Shown here: in pieces, positions 8,136 to 16,509 of the stretch | Position numbering within the stretch: the stretch's first letter is position 1 | Layout of the letters: each line of letters starts with the position of its first letter | Assembly: GCF_016907795.1 (NCBI RefSeq) | Contig: NZ_JAFBCR010000001.1 | Span: forward strand, 1 to 64,000 | Reading direction: 5' to 3' | DNA: 64,000 nucleotides | Origin: Kocuria palustris | Lineage (GTDB): Bacteria; Actinomycetota; Actinomycetes; Actinomycetales; Micrococcaceae | The notes under the pieces: generated by a model | Told to the model about the DNA's origin: nothing | Databases searched by the model: none | The model's input: only the letters and a program-made list of their open reading frames with translations | Made by a program: the position numbers and the translations under genes

Positions 8136-8465
8136 TCAGAGCGCGGCTTCGACCTGATCGGCGAAGGTCTGGGCGGACTTGGTGTTCTTCTTCTTGTCCA
8201 TCAGCGCCTTGGGGGAGCCCGGGCTGTTGTCGTAGTCGACGGTCACCCGCGTTCCGCCGCCGGCCTCCTCCAGGGTGATCGCCAGATGGGCGCCCCAGCT
8301 CAGGGCTGTGCGCTTGGTGGTGATGTCGAAGCGCAGCCGATGGCTGCTGACGGCGTCGATGTGATGGCCCTCCGATCGGGCCGTGGACTCGACCGCCTCG
8401 CGGACGCGATCCAGAGGCGCGGGGAGGTCCTTGCTGAGGGTGCCGTTGGAGGCGAAGAGTGCCAT
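8136..8465 (-). CDS. Small SRPBCC-like protein of unknown function
   Basis: 109 residues. A first helix with DRVREAVESTARSEGHH is followed by alternating beta strands (LRFDITTKRTALSWGAHLAITLEEAGGGTRVTVDYDN) and a closing helix (TKSAQTFADQVEAAL). This pattern resembles a compact START/SRPBCC fold seen in many actinobacterial hypothetical proteins. The ATG at 8465 was preferred to a longer frame because a run of low-quality codons precedes it. It is monocistronic, with a TATGCT box upstream. No function can be assigned. Confidence 0.6.
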   Translation of the reverse strand: MALFASNGTLSKDLPAPLDRVREAVESTARSEGHHIDAVSSHRLRFDITTKRTALSWGAHLAITLEEAGGGTRVTVDYDNSPGSPKALMDKKKNTKSAQTFADQVEAAL

Positions 8466-8573
8466 CGGGGGGTCCTGTCGTCGGGGGTGGTTGCGTAAGC
8501 ATAGATCTCCCGGCGACAGGGTGGGCTGCCTCACTCGTGTGTGACGCGGTGCGGATCCTCTGTGACCGGTGCC

Positions 8574-9344
8574 TCAGGCGGCCGAGGGCTCGGGGTCGGC
8601 GCGCGGGCGCCCCTGGCCCAGGGTGACGCCCATGCTGGCCAGGACCACCAGGCTCACCGCCGCGATGCTCAGCACTCCAGCACCCTGGCCGAGCAAGACC
8701 CAGCCGACCACCGCCGCGATCGCGGGCTCCTCGACAACCCGCACCGCTCCCGAGGCGCCGATCGGCACCACGACGACTGCGGCGATGATCATGGCCGCAC
8801 TGAGCCCGCCGAGTCCGGGGACCTGCTTGCCCGTCTCCGCGCTGGCCAGGATGTAGAGGGCCCAGAACGCCCCGGCGAGCAGGCCGAACACGACGCCCAG
8901 CGGATCCAGGGAAGCCGCGGTGACAGCGGACTCGACGCCCAGCAGGGCCATGCCGATGAAGGCCAGCGCGACCCAGAGCAGATCGCGGGAGCGTCGGGAC
9001 AGGCACGCCGCCAGCACGAGGGGGCCCAGGAACTCGATGGCCACTGCCGTCCCCAGCGGGATGCGCTGGATGGCGGCGTAGATGAAGCCGTTCATCCCGG
9101 CCAGGGCGAGTCCCAGGGCGATCACGGAGCGCCACTGCAGCCGGTCCCACGCCCGGGTCCTCGGGCGGGCGGCCAGCAGCATGAGACCGGCGGCCAGCAG
9201 CAGCCGCAGCGCGCTGGCGCCCCACGAGTCGAGGTCCTCGAAGAGCTGGGCGGCGGCTGCCGCGCCGACCTGGATCGACAGACAGGCGGAGAGGACCATC
9301 GCGGCCCCGGGGCCGGTGGAGCGGGCAGTCGACGGCGCGCTCAC
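8574..9344 (-). CDS. EamA/RhtA-type drug/metabolite exporter, apparently internally deleted
   Basis: 256 residues with about eight hydrophobic segments. The first half follows RhtA-like threonine/homoserine exporters of the DMT superfamily (LRLLLAAGLMLLAARP, GMNGFIYAAIQRIPLGTAVAIEFLGPL). The family is normally close to 290 residues with ten spans. After VVPIGASGAVR the chain jumps to VVEEPAIAAVVGWVLLGQG. The usual segment containing SALPYSLEMxALR and VFGVLMSL before EPAxAAL, about 35-45 residues, is missing without a frame change. The protein may be inactive or a natural short variant. Confidence 0.8.
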   Translation of the reverse strand: MSAPSTARSTGPGAAMVLSACLSIQVGAAAAAQLFEDLDSWGASALRLLLAAGLMLLAARPRTRAWDRLQWRSVIALGLALAGMNGFIYAAIQRIPLGTAVAIEFLGPLVLAACLSRRSRDLLWVALAFIGMALLGVESAVTAASLDPLGVVFGLLAGAFWALYILASAETGKQVPGLGGLSAAMIIAAVVVVPIGASGAVRVVEEPAIAAVVGWVLLGQGAGVLSIAAVSLVVLASMGVTLGQGRPRADPEPSAA

Positions 9345-9440
9345 GAGGACGGGCTCATCGGGGTGGTGGCGATCATGGGCTCAGCATGTCGGAGCCGCGG
9401 CTTTCGGGGCCAGTCGGGCTGTCTCGTCGTCTCCCGCCGG

Positions 9441-9446
9441 TAGGCT
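9441..9446 (+). promoter_or_regulatory. -10 box predicting a leaderless mRNA for the 9455 gene
   Basis: TAGGCT lies 8 nt before the GTG at 9455, and no ribosome binding site is present between them. Confidence 0.5.
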
Positions 9447-9454
9447 GAGCCGCT

Positions 9455-10297
9455 GTGCAGACCTTCCTTCCGCTGCCGAGCCCGGCTGACTCCGCCCACG
9501 CTCTGGACCGCCGTCGCCTGGGCAAGCAGCGCGTCGAGACGCTGCAGATCCTGCGTGCGCTGTGCCTGCCGGACTACGGCTGGGGCACGCACCCGGCCGT
9601 GCTGATGTGGTCCGGACATGTGCCCGGGCTGGTGTCCTACGGACTAGCCATGGTCGATGAGTGGGAGGCCCGCGGCGGGCGGGATTCCACGCGCTGGAAG
9701 ATCGCCGAGTTCGCTCCGGAGGCGGCCCGCAGCCCGGCGGCCCTGCCGCCGTGGGTGGGCGACCCGGAGTTCCACGCGGCGCACCGCTCGTCGCTGATCG
9801 CCAAGGACGAGCAGCACTATCGCCCGCTGTGGCCCGAGACCTCCATGGGCCTGGAGGCCGTCTGGCCGAGTCCGCCCAGTCCGCACGAGAAGCCGTTCGA
9901 ACCCGGCCCGGGCCAGCGCGCCTGGGTCGTGGCCGGTCCCGTGCTGGAGCACGATGCCCTGCTCCTGCCCGCAGAGCCCGCGCCCGGGGACACCGCAGCC
10001 CAGCGCCGACGCCGTCCGGGGCAGCTGGAGCGCCTGCGCACCGAGGCCCAGCCCGGTGAGGAGGTGCTGATCCCGCTGTCCTCGGCCTCCGCCGAGGGAC
10101 CCGCGTTCGGGCGTGAACGAGATGAGGCGCAGGAGGGTCTGCACGAGCCGGTGCTGCGGGGTCGACTCGGCGCCGGGGAGCACACCGACCACGGCATCCG
10201 CCGCGAGGTCGAGTGGCTGGAGATCCTCTCCCGCGATGCCCTGGAGGACCCGTGGCAGCTGCAGCGCCCCCGCACCGTCTTCCCGATCCGCCGCTGA
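9455..10297 (+). CDS. MSMEG_6728-type protein (pyrimidine-dimer-glycosylase-like N-terminus)
   Basis: 280 residues from a GTG start. The N-terminal 60-100 residues carry LDRRRLGKQRVETLQIL and THPAVLMWSGHVPGLVSYGLAMVDEW, the pattern of the MSMEG_6728 family, which is related to Pyr_excise proteins such as phage T4 DenV. The segment DPEFHAAHRSSLIAKDEQHYRPLWPE is also conserved in that family. The C-terminal half (residues 150-280) is charged and family-specific. A DNA-repair role is inferred only from the distant relation. It stands alone, divergent from the DMT exporter. Confidence 0.7.
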   Translation: MQTFLPLPSPADSAHALDRRRLGKQRVETLQILRALCLPDYGWGTHPAVLMWSGHVPGLVSYGLAMVDEWEARGGRDSTRWKIAEFAPEAARSPAALPPWVGDPEFHAAHRSSLIAKDEQHYRPLWPETSMGLEAVWPSPPSPHEKPFEPGPGQRAWVVAGPVLEHDALLLPAEPAPGDTAAQRRRRPGQLERLRTEAQPGEEVLIPLSSASAEGPAFGRERDEAQEGLHEPVLRGRLGAGEHTDHGIRREVEWLEILSRDALEDPWQLQRPRTVFPIRR

Positions 10298-10366
10298 CAG
10301 CGCATTTCGCCACGGGCTGAGCGCTGAGGTGGACGCACCGGGGCCGGCAGGCGGACAGTGGTGTCC

Positions 10367-11428
10367 ATGAGCATTCCCACTGTGAACGATCTTGCCGCCT
10401 CCGCCCGCAGCACCCGTTGGGTGCTGGCCGCTCGACCCAGCGGCTGGCCCACCGAGGACGACGTCCGCCAGGAGACCGTGGAGCTGCCGGAGCTGTCCGA
10501 CGGCGAGATCCGCGTGGTCAACGAGGCCATCTCCGTGGATCCCTACATGCGCGGGCGCATGAACGACGGCCCCTCCTACGTCCCGCCCTTCGAGCTCGGC
10601 GAGCCGATGGACGGCGCGGCGGTGGGAGTCGTCGTCGGCTCCCGCTCGGAGGATGTCCCCGAGGGCACCCGCGTGCTGCACGGACAGGGCTGGCGCGATG
10701 TGGCCCAGCTGCCCGCGGCCAAGGCGCAGCAGCTGCCCGATCTGCGCGATGCCGACGGCCCGCTGGCCGCCTCGAAGTTCTTGGGGATCGCCGGGATGCC
10801 CGGCTTCACGGCGTGGCTGGGTCTGACGCGGATCGCGGCCATGCAGGAGGGCGACACGGTGTTCGTCTCGGGTGCCGCCGGCACCGTCGGCTCGGCCGTG
10901 GGGCAGATCGCCCGGCTCAAGGGCGCCGCCCGCGTCATCGGCTCGGCGGGCGGTCCTGAGAAGAACCGCATCGTGACCGAGCGCTACGGCTTCGACGCCT
11001 GCCTGGACTACAAGCGCGGCGACGTCATGGGCCAGCTCGGGGAGGCCGCTCCGAACGGCATCGACGTCTACTTCGACAACGTCGGCGGCGATCACCTGGA
11101 GGCTGCGATCCAGCACTTCAACGACGACGGCCGCGCAGCACTGTGCGGTGCGATCAGCCAGTACAACGACGATCAGCCCGCCCCGGGTCCGCGCAACATG
11201 GGGATGTTGGTCACCAAGCGGCTGATGCTGCAGGGGTTCGTCCAGGGCTTCTACACCGAGGCCATGGGCGACTTCCTGGCCGAGATGGGTCCCTGGCTCG
11301 AGGCAGGGGAGATCGTGGCCGATGAGACTGTCGAGGACGGGATCGACCAGGCCTTCGACGCCTTCCTGGGCATGATGCAGGGCCGCAACGTCGGCAAGAT
11401 GGTGGTGCGCACCGCCGTCGCCGACTGA
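10367..11428 (+). CDS. NADP-dependent enone reductase (CurA/prostaglandin reductase-like, MDR family)
   Basis: 353 residues of zinc-free medium-chain reductase type. DPYMRGRMND near residue 60 and the nucleotide-binding VSGAAGTVGSAVGQIA are typical of YncB/CurA and leukotriene B4 dehydrogenase relatives, which reduce the C=C bond of alpha,beta-unsaturated carbonyls with NADPH. FDNVGGDHLEAAI and the NMGMLVTKRLMLQGFV segment continue the family pattern. An in-frame GTG at 10358 is the alternative start. The gene is monocistronic and converges on the PPK2 gene. Confidence 0.87.
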   Translation: MSIPTVNDLAASARSTRWVLAARPSGWPTEDDVRQETVELPELSDGEIRVVNEAISVDPYMRGRMNDGPSYVPPFELGEPMDGAAVGVVVGSRSEDVPEGTRVLHGQGWRDVAQLPAAKAQQLPDLRDADGPLAASKFLGIAGMPGFTAWLGLTRIAAMQEGDTVFVSGAAGTVGSAVGQIARLKGAARVIGSAGGPEKNRIVTERYGFDACLDYKRGDVMGQLGEAAPNGIDVYFDNVGGDHLEAAIQHFNDDGRAALCGAISQYNDDQPAPGPRNMGMLVTKRLMLQGFVQGFYTEAMGDFLAEMGPWLEAGEIVADETVEDGIDQAFDAFLGMMQGRNVGKMVVRTAVAD

Positions 11429-11450
11429 AGCCCCGCCAGCCCGACGAGGC

Positions 11451-12305
11451 TCAGCCCTTCTTGGCCCCGCGCTTCTTCTTCCGGGAGGGGCGCTTCTCGG
11501 CCTCGGCCTCCACCTCGGCGGAGTGGTCCGGGACGGCGCGCTGCAGCTCGCGCGGCGGGCGCTGATAGCCCGAGGAGGGCGGGCGCTTGGGCAGCTCCAG
11601 CTTCGGGCGCTCGATGTGCTCCCACTGGATGGTGTGCAGCAGGTCGGCGATCATGTTGATCCGCGCCCGCCGCTTGTCCTCGGCCTCCACGATGTTCCAC
11701 CGCGAATAGGGGAGGTCGGTGTGCACGAGCATCTCGTCGCGGGCCCGTGAGTAGTCCTCCCAGCGGGTCAGCGACTCGAGGTCCATGGGCGAGAGCTTCC
11801 AGTGGCGCACGGGATCGGAGAGCCGGGACTGGAAGCGCTTCTCCTGCTCCTTGCCGGAGACCGAGAACCAGTACTTGCGCAGGATGATCCCGTCCTCGAT
11901 CAGCATCTGCTCGAAGATCGGGCACTGGCGCAGGAAGCGCTGATGCTCCTCCGGGGTGCAGAAGCCCATGACCCGCTCGACCCCGGCGCGGTTGTACCAG
12001 GAGCGGTCGAAGATCACGATCTCGCCCGCGGCCGGCAGATGCTCGATATAGCGCTGGAAGTACCACTGCGTCTTCTGCCGCTCGGTGGGTGCCGGCAGCG
12101 CCACGATGCGGGCCGTGCGGGGATTGAGGTACTCGGTCAGGCGCTTGATCGCCCCGCCCTTGCCCGCCGCATCGCGGCCCTCGAAGACGATCACGACGCG
12201 ATTGCCGGTCGACTTCACCCACTGCTGCATCTCCACGAGCTCGGCCTGCAGTCGCAGCAGCTCCGCCTCGTACAGGGACTTGTCCATGCGCTTCGTCTTG
12301 GTCAT
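11451..12305 (-). CDS. ppk2: Polyphosphate kinase 2
   Basis: 284 residues of the PPK2 family, which moves phosphate between polyphosphate and nucleoside di- or monophosphates. The Walker A motif is FEGRDAAGKGG and the Walker B-like motif is IFDRSWYNRAGVE. LTRWEDYSRARDEML and the lid segment with RISM-like arginines follow. It is a single-domain (class I/III-like) protein. A Lys/Arg-rich tail (RPSRKKKRGAKKG) is an extension. The ATG at 12305 was preferred because TATCGT lies 6 nt upstream, which fits a leaderless mRNA. Confidence 0.9.
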   Translation of the reverse strand: MTKTKRMDKSLYEAELLRLQAELVEMQQWVKSTGNRVVIVFEGRDAAGKGGAIKRLTEYLNPRTARIVALPAPTERQKTQWYFQRYIEHLPAAGEIVIFDRSWYNRAGVERVMGFCTPEEHQRFLRQCPIFEQMLIEDGIILRKYWFSVSGKEQEKRFQSRLSDPVRHWKLSPMDLESLTRWEDYSRARDEMLVHTDLPYSRWNIVEAEDKRRARINMIADLLHTIQWEHIERPKLELPKRPPSSGYQRPPRELQRAVPDHSAEVEAEAEKRPSRKKKRGAKKG

Positions 12306-12311
12306 GCCACG

Positions 12312-12317
12312 ACGATA
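12312..12317 (-). promoter_or_regulatory. -10 box predicting a leaderless ppk2 mRNA
   Basis: TATCGT on the minus strand ends 6 nt before the ATG at 12305. Confidence 0.5.
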
Positions 12318-12370
12318 GCCAGCTATGAAGCAGATCACTCAGTCGGGACGGGCAACTTGCCGCCACGCGA

Positions 12371-12404
12371 AGAGGCGCCCGGCCGGTGAGGGTCGGGCGC
12401 CTCT
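12371..12404 (-). terminator. Hairpin downstream of the DUF3817 gene
   Basis: An 11-bp perfect stem (AGAGGCGCCCG at 12371-12381 with 12394-12404) lies 16 nt after the stop of the DUF3817 gene on the minus strand. The tail is not T-rich. Confidence 0.55.
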
Positions 12405-12420
12405 GCTGCGCTGGATCGGA

Positions 12421-12981
12421 TCACTCCGGGGAGACCTCCACGGGCGGACCCATGGCCAGCAGGGTCAGGTAGAGAGCCACCACCACGACGACGACCACGA
12501 CCGTCGAGACCACCGGATGCCGCAGCAGGGCGGCCAGCAACTTCTCGAGCGGTCCGCGCGCGGGCTCGTCGCCGTCGTTCCCGCCGCGCAGGCGCCAGCG
12601 GTGGGGGAGCAGACCGCGGCGCAGGGCCCGGCGCTCCACCGGGATCGTGGCGTAGGGGATCACGGCGCTGAACAGGGCGAGCAGCCCGTCGGTCACGGAC
12701 CAGCGGGCGTCGATCCACACGATCACGACGACCGCGCAGTAGCTCAGGAACACGAAGCCGTGGATGCCGCCGCCCACGGAGACCGGCCAGTCGCCCAGAT
12801 GCAGCGCGTACTTGCCGATCATCCCCAGGATCAGCAGCGTCCAGGTCACCGCCTCGGCCAGCGCCAGGACGCGGAAGAGCCGGTGCGGCGTGATGGGGTC
12901 CGCGTGCGGCGAAGACGCGGCGGGGGCCGTCATGGGGCCGGTGCTCGGACCGGTGGTGCGGAGGTTCGGGTCGCTCGACAT
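12421..12981 (-). CDS. DUF3817 membrane protein
   Basis: 186 residues. After a disordered Ala/Pro-rich N-terminus (1-30), the segment LFRVLALAEAVTWTLLILGMIGKY with GIHGFVFLSYCAVVVIVWID matches DUF3817, a small three-span integral membrane domain. A last span (VVSTVVVVVVVVALYLTLLAMG, about residues 155-178) follows a charged cytoplasmic loop. The very long frame that continues upstream is only the antisense of the next gene, so the ATG at 12981 was chosen. Function is unknown. Confidence 0.8.
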   Translation of the reverse strand: MSSDPNLRTTGPSTGPMTAPAASSPHADPITPHRLFRVLALAEAVTWTLLILGMIGKYALHLGDWPVSVGGGIHGFVFLSYCAVVVIVWIDARWSVTDGLLALFSAVIPYATIPVERRALRRGLLPHRWRLRGGNDGDEPARGPLEKLLAALLRHPVVSTVVVVVVVVALYLTLLAMGPPVEVSPE

Positions 12982-13072
12982 GCCCCCATTGCACCGCATC
13001 AGGCTGGACGCGTCCTCCAGGCGCCGCCGGGGAGCGGGCGCCGCATCACAGCCCGCGCAGCCGACGGCTGCG

Positions 13073-13101
13073 GCACGACGACGGCTGGGCCGTCGTCGTG
13101 C
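13073..13101. promoter_or_regulatory. Perfect 13-bp palindrome in a divergent promoter region
   Basis: GCACGACGACGGC, a 3-nt spacer, then its exact complement. It lies between DUF3817 (minus) and the App1-like gene (plus), about 23 bp before a CAGACT -10-like box (13125-13130) and so near its -35 position. As no gene ends here it is unlikely to be a terminator and may be an operator. Confidence 0.45.
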
Positions 13102-13137
13102 GTGGTGAGCCTGGAGGGCTGTGCCAGACTGAGCGCC

Positions 13138-14232
13138 ATGTCGCAGACCCGTCCGGAACAGGACCAGCAGCCCGTCGACCTGGCCACCGATCTGCTCCAG
13201 ACCATGGATCAGGTCACGCAGGATGCACTGAACTTCGGGTACCGGATCGAGCAGGGCTTCACCCAGTTCCGGCAGCGCAGTGCGGAGCGGCGCGGGGATC
13301 GACCCGTCATGGTCGCCTTCGACTGCTACGGAACCACCGACCACGTGCGCATCCTGGGCCGTGCCCTCTACAAGACGCACGGGCCGGAGGACCCCACCGC
13401 CGAGGACGAGACCTCGATCCGCGGCTGGCGCTCCTTCACCTCGATCCCCATCAGCTTCGCCCACGTGGATGTCGAGATCGAGGGCGTGCAGTTCCGGCTG
13501 GTGGCGGACAAGGGCGGGGTGATCGATGCCGACGTGGAGATCAACCTGGAGCCCGGCGTGCACACCGCGCGGCTGCGCACCGCCGGCTCGGCCTGGGCCA
13601 CCTCCCGGATCTGGGTGGTCGACGACTCCCAGCGCATCGGCGTGGTCTCCGATATCGACGACACCGTCATGGTCACCGCCCTGCCGCGGCCCATGCTGGC
13701 GGCCTGGAACTCTTTCGTGCTCAACGAGCACGCCCGCGACGCCACCCCCGGCATGCCGGTGCTGCTGGAGCGCCTGCGCCGCCGCCACCGCGGCCTGCCC
13801 TTCATCTACCTCTCGACCGGGGCCTGGAACGTGGCGCCCACGCTGCGCCGCTTCCTGAGCCGCAACGCCTACCCGCCCGGAACGCTGCTGCTCACCGACT
13901 GGGGACCCACCACGGATCGCTGGTTCCGCTCGGGGCCCCGGCACAAGGTCGAGAACCTCGAGCAGCTGGCCCGCGAGTTCCCGCACATGAAGTGGATCCT
14001 GATCGGCGACGACGGCCAGCACGACCCGGAGATCTACGGGGGCTTCGCGCAGCGCTACCCGCAGAACGTGGCCGCCGTCGTGATCCGCACGCTCTCGCCC
14101 ACCGAGGCCGTGCTGGCCTCCGGTCGCCTGCTCACCGCCGACGGCCCCGAGCTGCCGGAGGGGATCCCGCTGATCCGCGCGAACGACGGTGCCTCGATCT
14201 CGGAGCAGCTCGAGGAGCACGGGCTGCTCTGA
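13138..14232 (+). CDS. App1-family (DUF2183) phosphatidate-phosphatase-like protein
   Basis: 364 residues. The HAD-type catalytic signature SDIDDTV (about residues 178-184) and the downstream YLSTGAWN and LTDWGP motifs match DUF2183, the catalytic part of yeast App1, a Mg-dependent phosphatidate phosphatase. LIGDDGQHDPEIY supplies the later acidic metal ligands. The N-terminal 165 residues form the beta-rich domain common in the bacterial members. No signal peptide is seen, so it should be cytoplasmic. Lipid phosphatase activity in bacteria is inferred from the yeast enzyme. The start follows a CAGACT box by 7 nt. Confidence 0.85.
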   Translation: MSQTRPEQDQQPVDLATDLLQTMDQVTQDALNFGYRIEQGFTQFRQRSAERRGDRPVMVAFDCYGTTDHVRILGRALYKTHGPEDPTAEDETSIRGWRSFTSIPISFAHVDVEIEGVQFRLVADKGGVIDADVEINLEPGVHTARLRTAGSAWATSRIWVVDDSQRIGVVSDIDDTVMVTALPRPMLAAWNSFVLNEHARDATPGMPVLLERLRRRHRGLPFIYLSTGAWNVAPTLRRFLSRNAYPPGTLLLTDWGPTTDRWFRSGPRHKVENLEQLAREFPHMKWILIGDDGQHDPEIYGGFAQRYPQNVAAVVIRTLSPTEAVLASGRLLTADGPELPEGIPLIRANDGASISEQLEEHGLL

Positions 14233-14263
14233 GGCAGGACGCTGTGCTGTCGGGGAGGGCCTC

Positions 14264-14269
14264 TACCGT
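14264..14269 (+). promoter_or_regulatory. -10 box predicting a leaderless aldehyde dehydrogenase mRNA
   Basis: TACCGT ends 6 nt before the ATG at 14276. No ribosome binding site fits between them. Confidence 0.5.
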
Positions 14270-14275
14270 GGACCT

Positions 14276-15808
14276 ATGACCGAGCGAGGCACCCAGTCCG
14301 AGTCCCTGCCCACGGCCCCGTCGTTCCGGCGGCGCGAGCCGCAGCTCAGCGCGGTCGAGGATCTGCCCGCAGACAGCGCCCGGCAGATCGATCGCCTCGT
14401 GGAGCGCACTCAGGCGGCCTTCAGCGCCCCGGCGCCGCTCGAGCTGCGGCTGGAGCGCCTGGACCGGCTCGAGCGCGTGCTGACCGGGCACCGTGAGGCG
14501 CTGCAGGCGGCGCTGGCCCAGGACCTGGGCAAGTCGCAGACCGAGTCCGAGCTCACCGAGATCGGCGTGACGCTCACCGAGCTGCGCCACGTCCGTCGCA
14601 GCCTGGCCTCCTGGATGGCGCCGCGGTCCGTGGGATCGGCTGCGGTGCTGAGTCCCTCCAGCGGCTGGGTCCAGGCGCAGCCCCTGGGCACCGTGCTGAT
14701 CATCGCTCCGTGGAACTACCCGGTGCAGCTGCTGCTGTCTCCGCTGGTGGGCGCGCTCGCGGCCGGGAACACCGCGGTGGTCAAGCCCTCCGAGCACACC
14801 CCTCACGTGTCCCAGGCGCTGAGCCGGGCCCTGGAGCAGGAGCTGCCCGACTGCGTGGGCGTGGTCCAAGGCGGTGTCCCGGAGACCACGCGGCTGCTGC
14901 AGCACCGCTTCGACCACCTCTTCTTCACGGGCAACTCCGCTGTGGGGCGCGTGGTCATGCGGGCCGCAGCCGAGCACCTCACGCCCGTGACGCTGGAGCT
15001 CGGCGGCAAGTCGCCCGTGTGGATCGATGCCACCGTCGATCTGCCGGCAGCCGCCCGGCGCCTGGCCTGGGCCAAGCTGGTCAACGCCGGGCAGACCTGT
15101 GTGGCCCCGGACTACGTCATGGGCCCGGCCAGCGTGTTGGAGCAGCTCGTGCCGCTGGTCACGGAGGCCATCCGCGAGTTCTATGGCGAGGATCCGAAGT
15201 CCAGCCCGTCCTACGGGCGGATCGTGAGCTCGCGGCACCTGCAGCGCCTGACGCAGCTGCTCGAGCGGGTGCCGGAAGCGGACGTCCTGGCCGGCGGGCG
15301 CCACGACCTCGAGGACCGGTACCTGGAGCCCACGATCGTGCGCAGCGCACCGGGCGGTCCGCTCATGGAGCAGGAGATCTTCGGGCCCGTCCTGCCGCTC
15401 GTGGCGGTGGAGGACCACGGCCAGGCGATCGACTTCGTGCGGGCCGGAGAAAAGCCGTTGGCGCTCTACGTCATGAGCCGCGACGAGCAGGTGCGCGCCG
15501 ACTTCAGCGAGCGGACCTCCTCCGGCGGCATGACCTTCGAGGCCCCCATGGTCCATCTCATCCACCCGCAGCTGCCCTTCGGCGGCGTGGGCGATTCCGG
15601 CATGGGCGCCTATCACGGGCGCGCCAGTTTCGACACGTTCAGCCACCACCGCTCGGTGCTGGCCAAGCCCCTGAGCCCGGAGACCCTCAGCGTCACCTTC
15701 CCGCCGTACAGCGGCGCGCGGGCCTGGGCAGCGCGACAGCTCATGTCCGCGCCCACGCCGTCCGAGCTGGTGCGTCGTCTGCGCGGCCGCCGCTGCACAT
15801 CTCGCTGA
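14276..15808 (+). CDS. NAD(P)-dependent aldehyde dehydrogenase (ALDH3-like)
   Basis: 510 residues of class 3 type. TVLIIAPWNYPVQLLLSPL and NTAVVKPSEHTP form the cofactor-binding region, VTLELGGKSP carries the general-base Glu, and NAGQTCVAPDYV carries the catalytic Cys. EIFGPVLPL and the HPQLPFGGVGDSGMGAYHG segment close the active site. It oxidises fatty or aromatic aldehydes to acids, though the substrate is unknown. The C-terminal 45 residues (AARQLMSAPTPSELVRRLRGRRCTSR) are an extension. The stop lies inside the 5' edge of the dehydrogenase remnant that follows, so the C-terminus may have been altered by that deletion. Confidence 0.88.
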   Translation: MTERGTQSESLPTAPSFRRREPQLSAVEDLPADSARQIDRLVERTQAAFSAPAPLELRLERLDRLERVLTGHREALQAALAQDLGKSQTESELTEIGVTLTELRHVRRSLASWMAPRSVGSAAVLSPSSGWVQAQPLGTVLIIAPWNYPVQLLLSPLVGALAAGNTAVVKPSEHTPHVSQALSRALEQELPDCVGVVQGGVPETTRLLQHRFDHLFFTGNSAVGRVVMRAAAEHLTPVTLELGGKSPVWIDATVDLPAAARRLAWAKLVNAGQTCVAPDYVMGPASVLEQLVPLVTEAIREFYGEDPKSSPSYGRIVSSRHLQRLTQLLERVPEADVLAGGRHDLEDRYLEPTIVRSAPGGPLMEQEIFGPVLPLVAVEDHGQAIDFVRAGEKPLALYVMSRDEQVRADFSERTSSGGMTFEAPMVHLIHPQLPFGGVGDSGMGAYHGRASFDTFSHHRSVLAKPLSPETLSVTFPPYSGARAWAARQLMSAPTPSELVRRLRGRRCTSR

Positions 15809-16455
15809 TCAGCCGCACCGCCGATCTGACTCCGCTGGCCGTCGCCTTCCTGGGCCATGCCCGCGAGCACGCTCGTGAGGAGAGCCCGGACGGAAAGGTC
15901 TCCTCGGTGACCAAGTCGAACGCCCAGCAGTACGGCATGGTCCTGTGGGACGAGGTCTTCCAGCGCGTGGCCGCCGAGTACCCGGACGTGGCGAACGAGT
16001 CGGTGCTGGTGGATGCCATGAGCGCCAAGTTCATCCTGCACCCGGAGGACCTCTCGGTCGTGGTGGCCTCGAACCTCAACGCCGACATCCTCTCGGACCT
16101 GGGCTCGGCGCTCGCGGGCAGTCTCGGCCTGGCCGCCAGTGCCAACCTCAACCCGGAGCGGCGCTTCCCGTCGATGTTCGAGCCGGTCCACGGCTCCGCT
16201 CCGGATATCGCCGGTCAGGAGATCTCCAATCCGATCGGTGCGATCGCCTCCGCGGCGCTGATGCTCGACCAGTTCGGCCTCTCCGATCAGGCGCGCCGCC
16301 TGGAGGCCGCGATCGAGGCCACGGCGGGGGCCGGCCACCTGACCCGCGACATCGGCGGCACGAGTTCGACGGACGAGGTCACGCAGGCGATCATCGAGGC
16401 ACTGGCCAGCGCGCAGCCCAAGCCCGAGGCCGACGCCGCCTACGAGACGGTCTGA
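15790..16455 (+). pseudogene. 3'-fragment of a tartrate/isopropylmalate-type dehydrogenase
   Basis: About 220 codons in one frame encode the C-terminal half of a beta-decarboxylating dehydrogenase close to tartrate dehydrogenase: SSVTKSN, FQRVAAEYPDV, SAKFILHPEDLSVVVASNLNADILSDLGSAL, then SANLNPERRFPSMFEPVHGSAPDIAGQ. The N-terminal 130-150 residues, including the NAD-binding start and substrate arginines, are absent, and no start codon with a ribosome binding site precedes the fragment. Its left edge overlaps the end of the aldehyde dehydrogenase gene. A deletion has probably fused the two. Glycerate kinase, which would process the D-glycerate such an enzyme makes from tartrate, remains intact 54 nt downstream. 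Confidence 0.8.
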
Positions 16456-16509
16456 GCCGCACCCACCGGATCTGCCGCCGACCGCACCACTGAGAACCGA
16501 GGTCCCCTC

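Noticed and set aside
12421-14220. 599-codon open frame on the minus strand
   Set aside because: Only its last 187 codons (DUF3817) are protein-like. The rest is antisense to the App1-like gene, a common effect of GC-rich third positions.
14710-15789. Long in-frame upstream extension of the tartrate dehydrogenase fragment
   Set aside because: The extension is an out-of-frame reading of the aldehyde dehydrogenase gene, so the fragment has no true N-terminus of its own.
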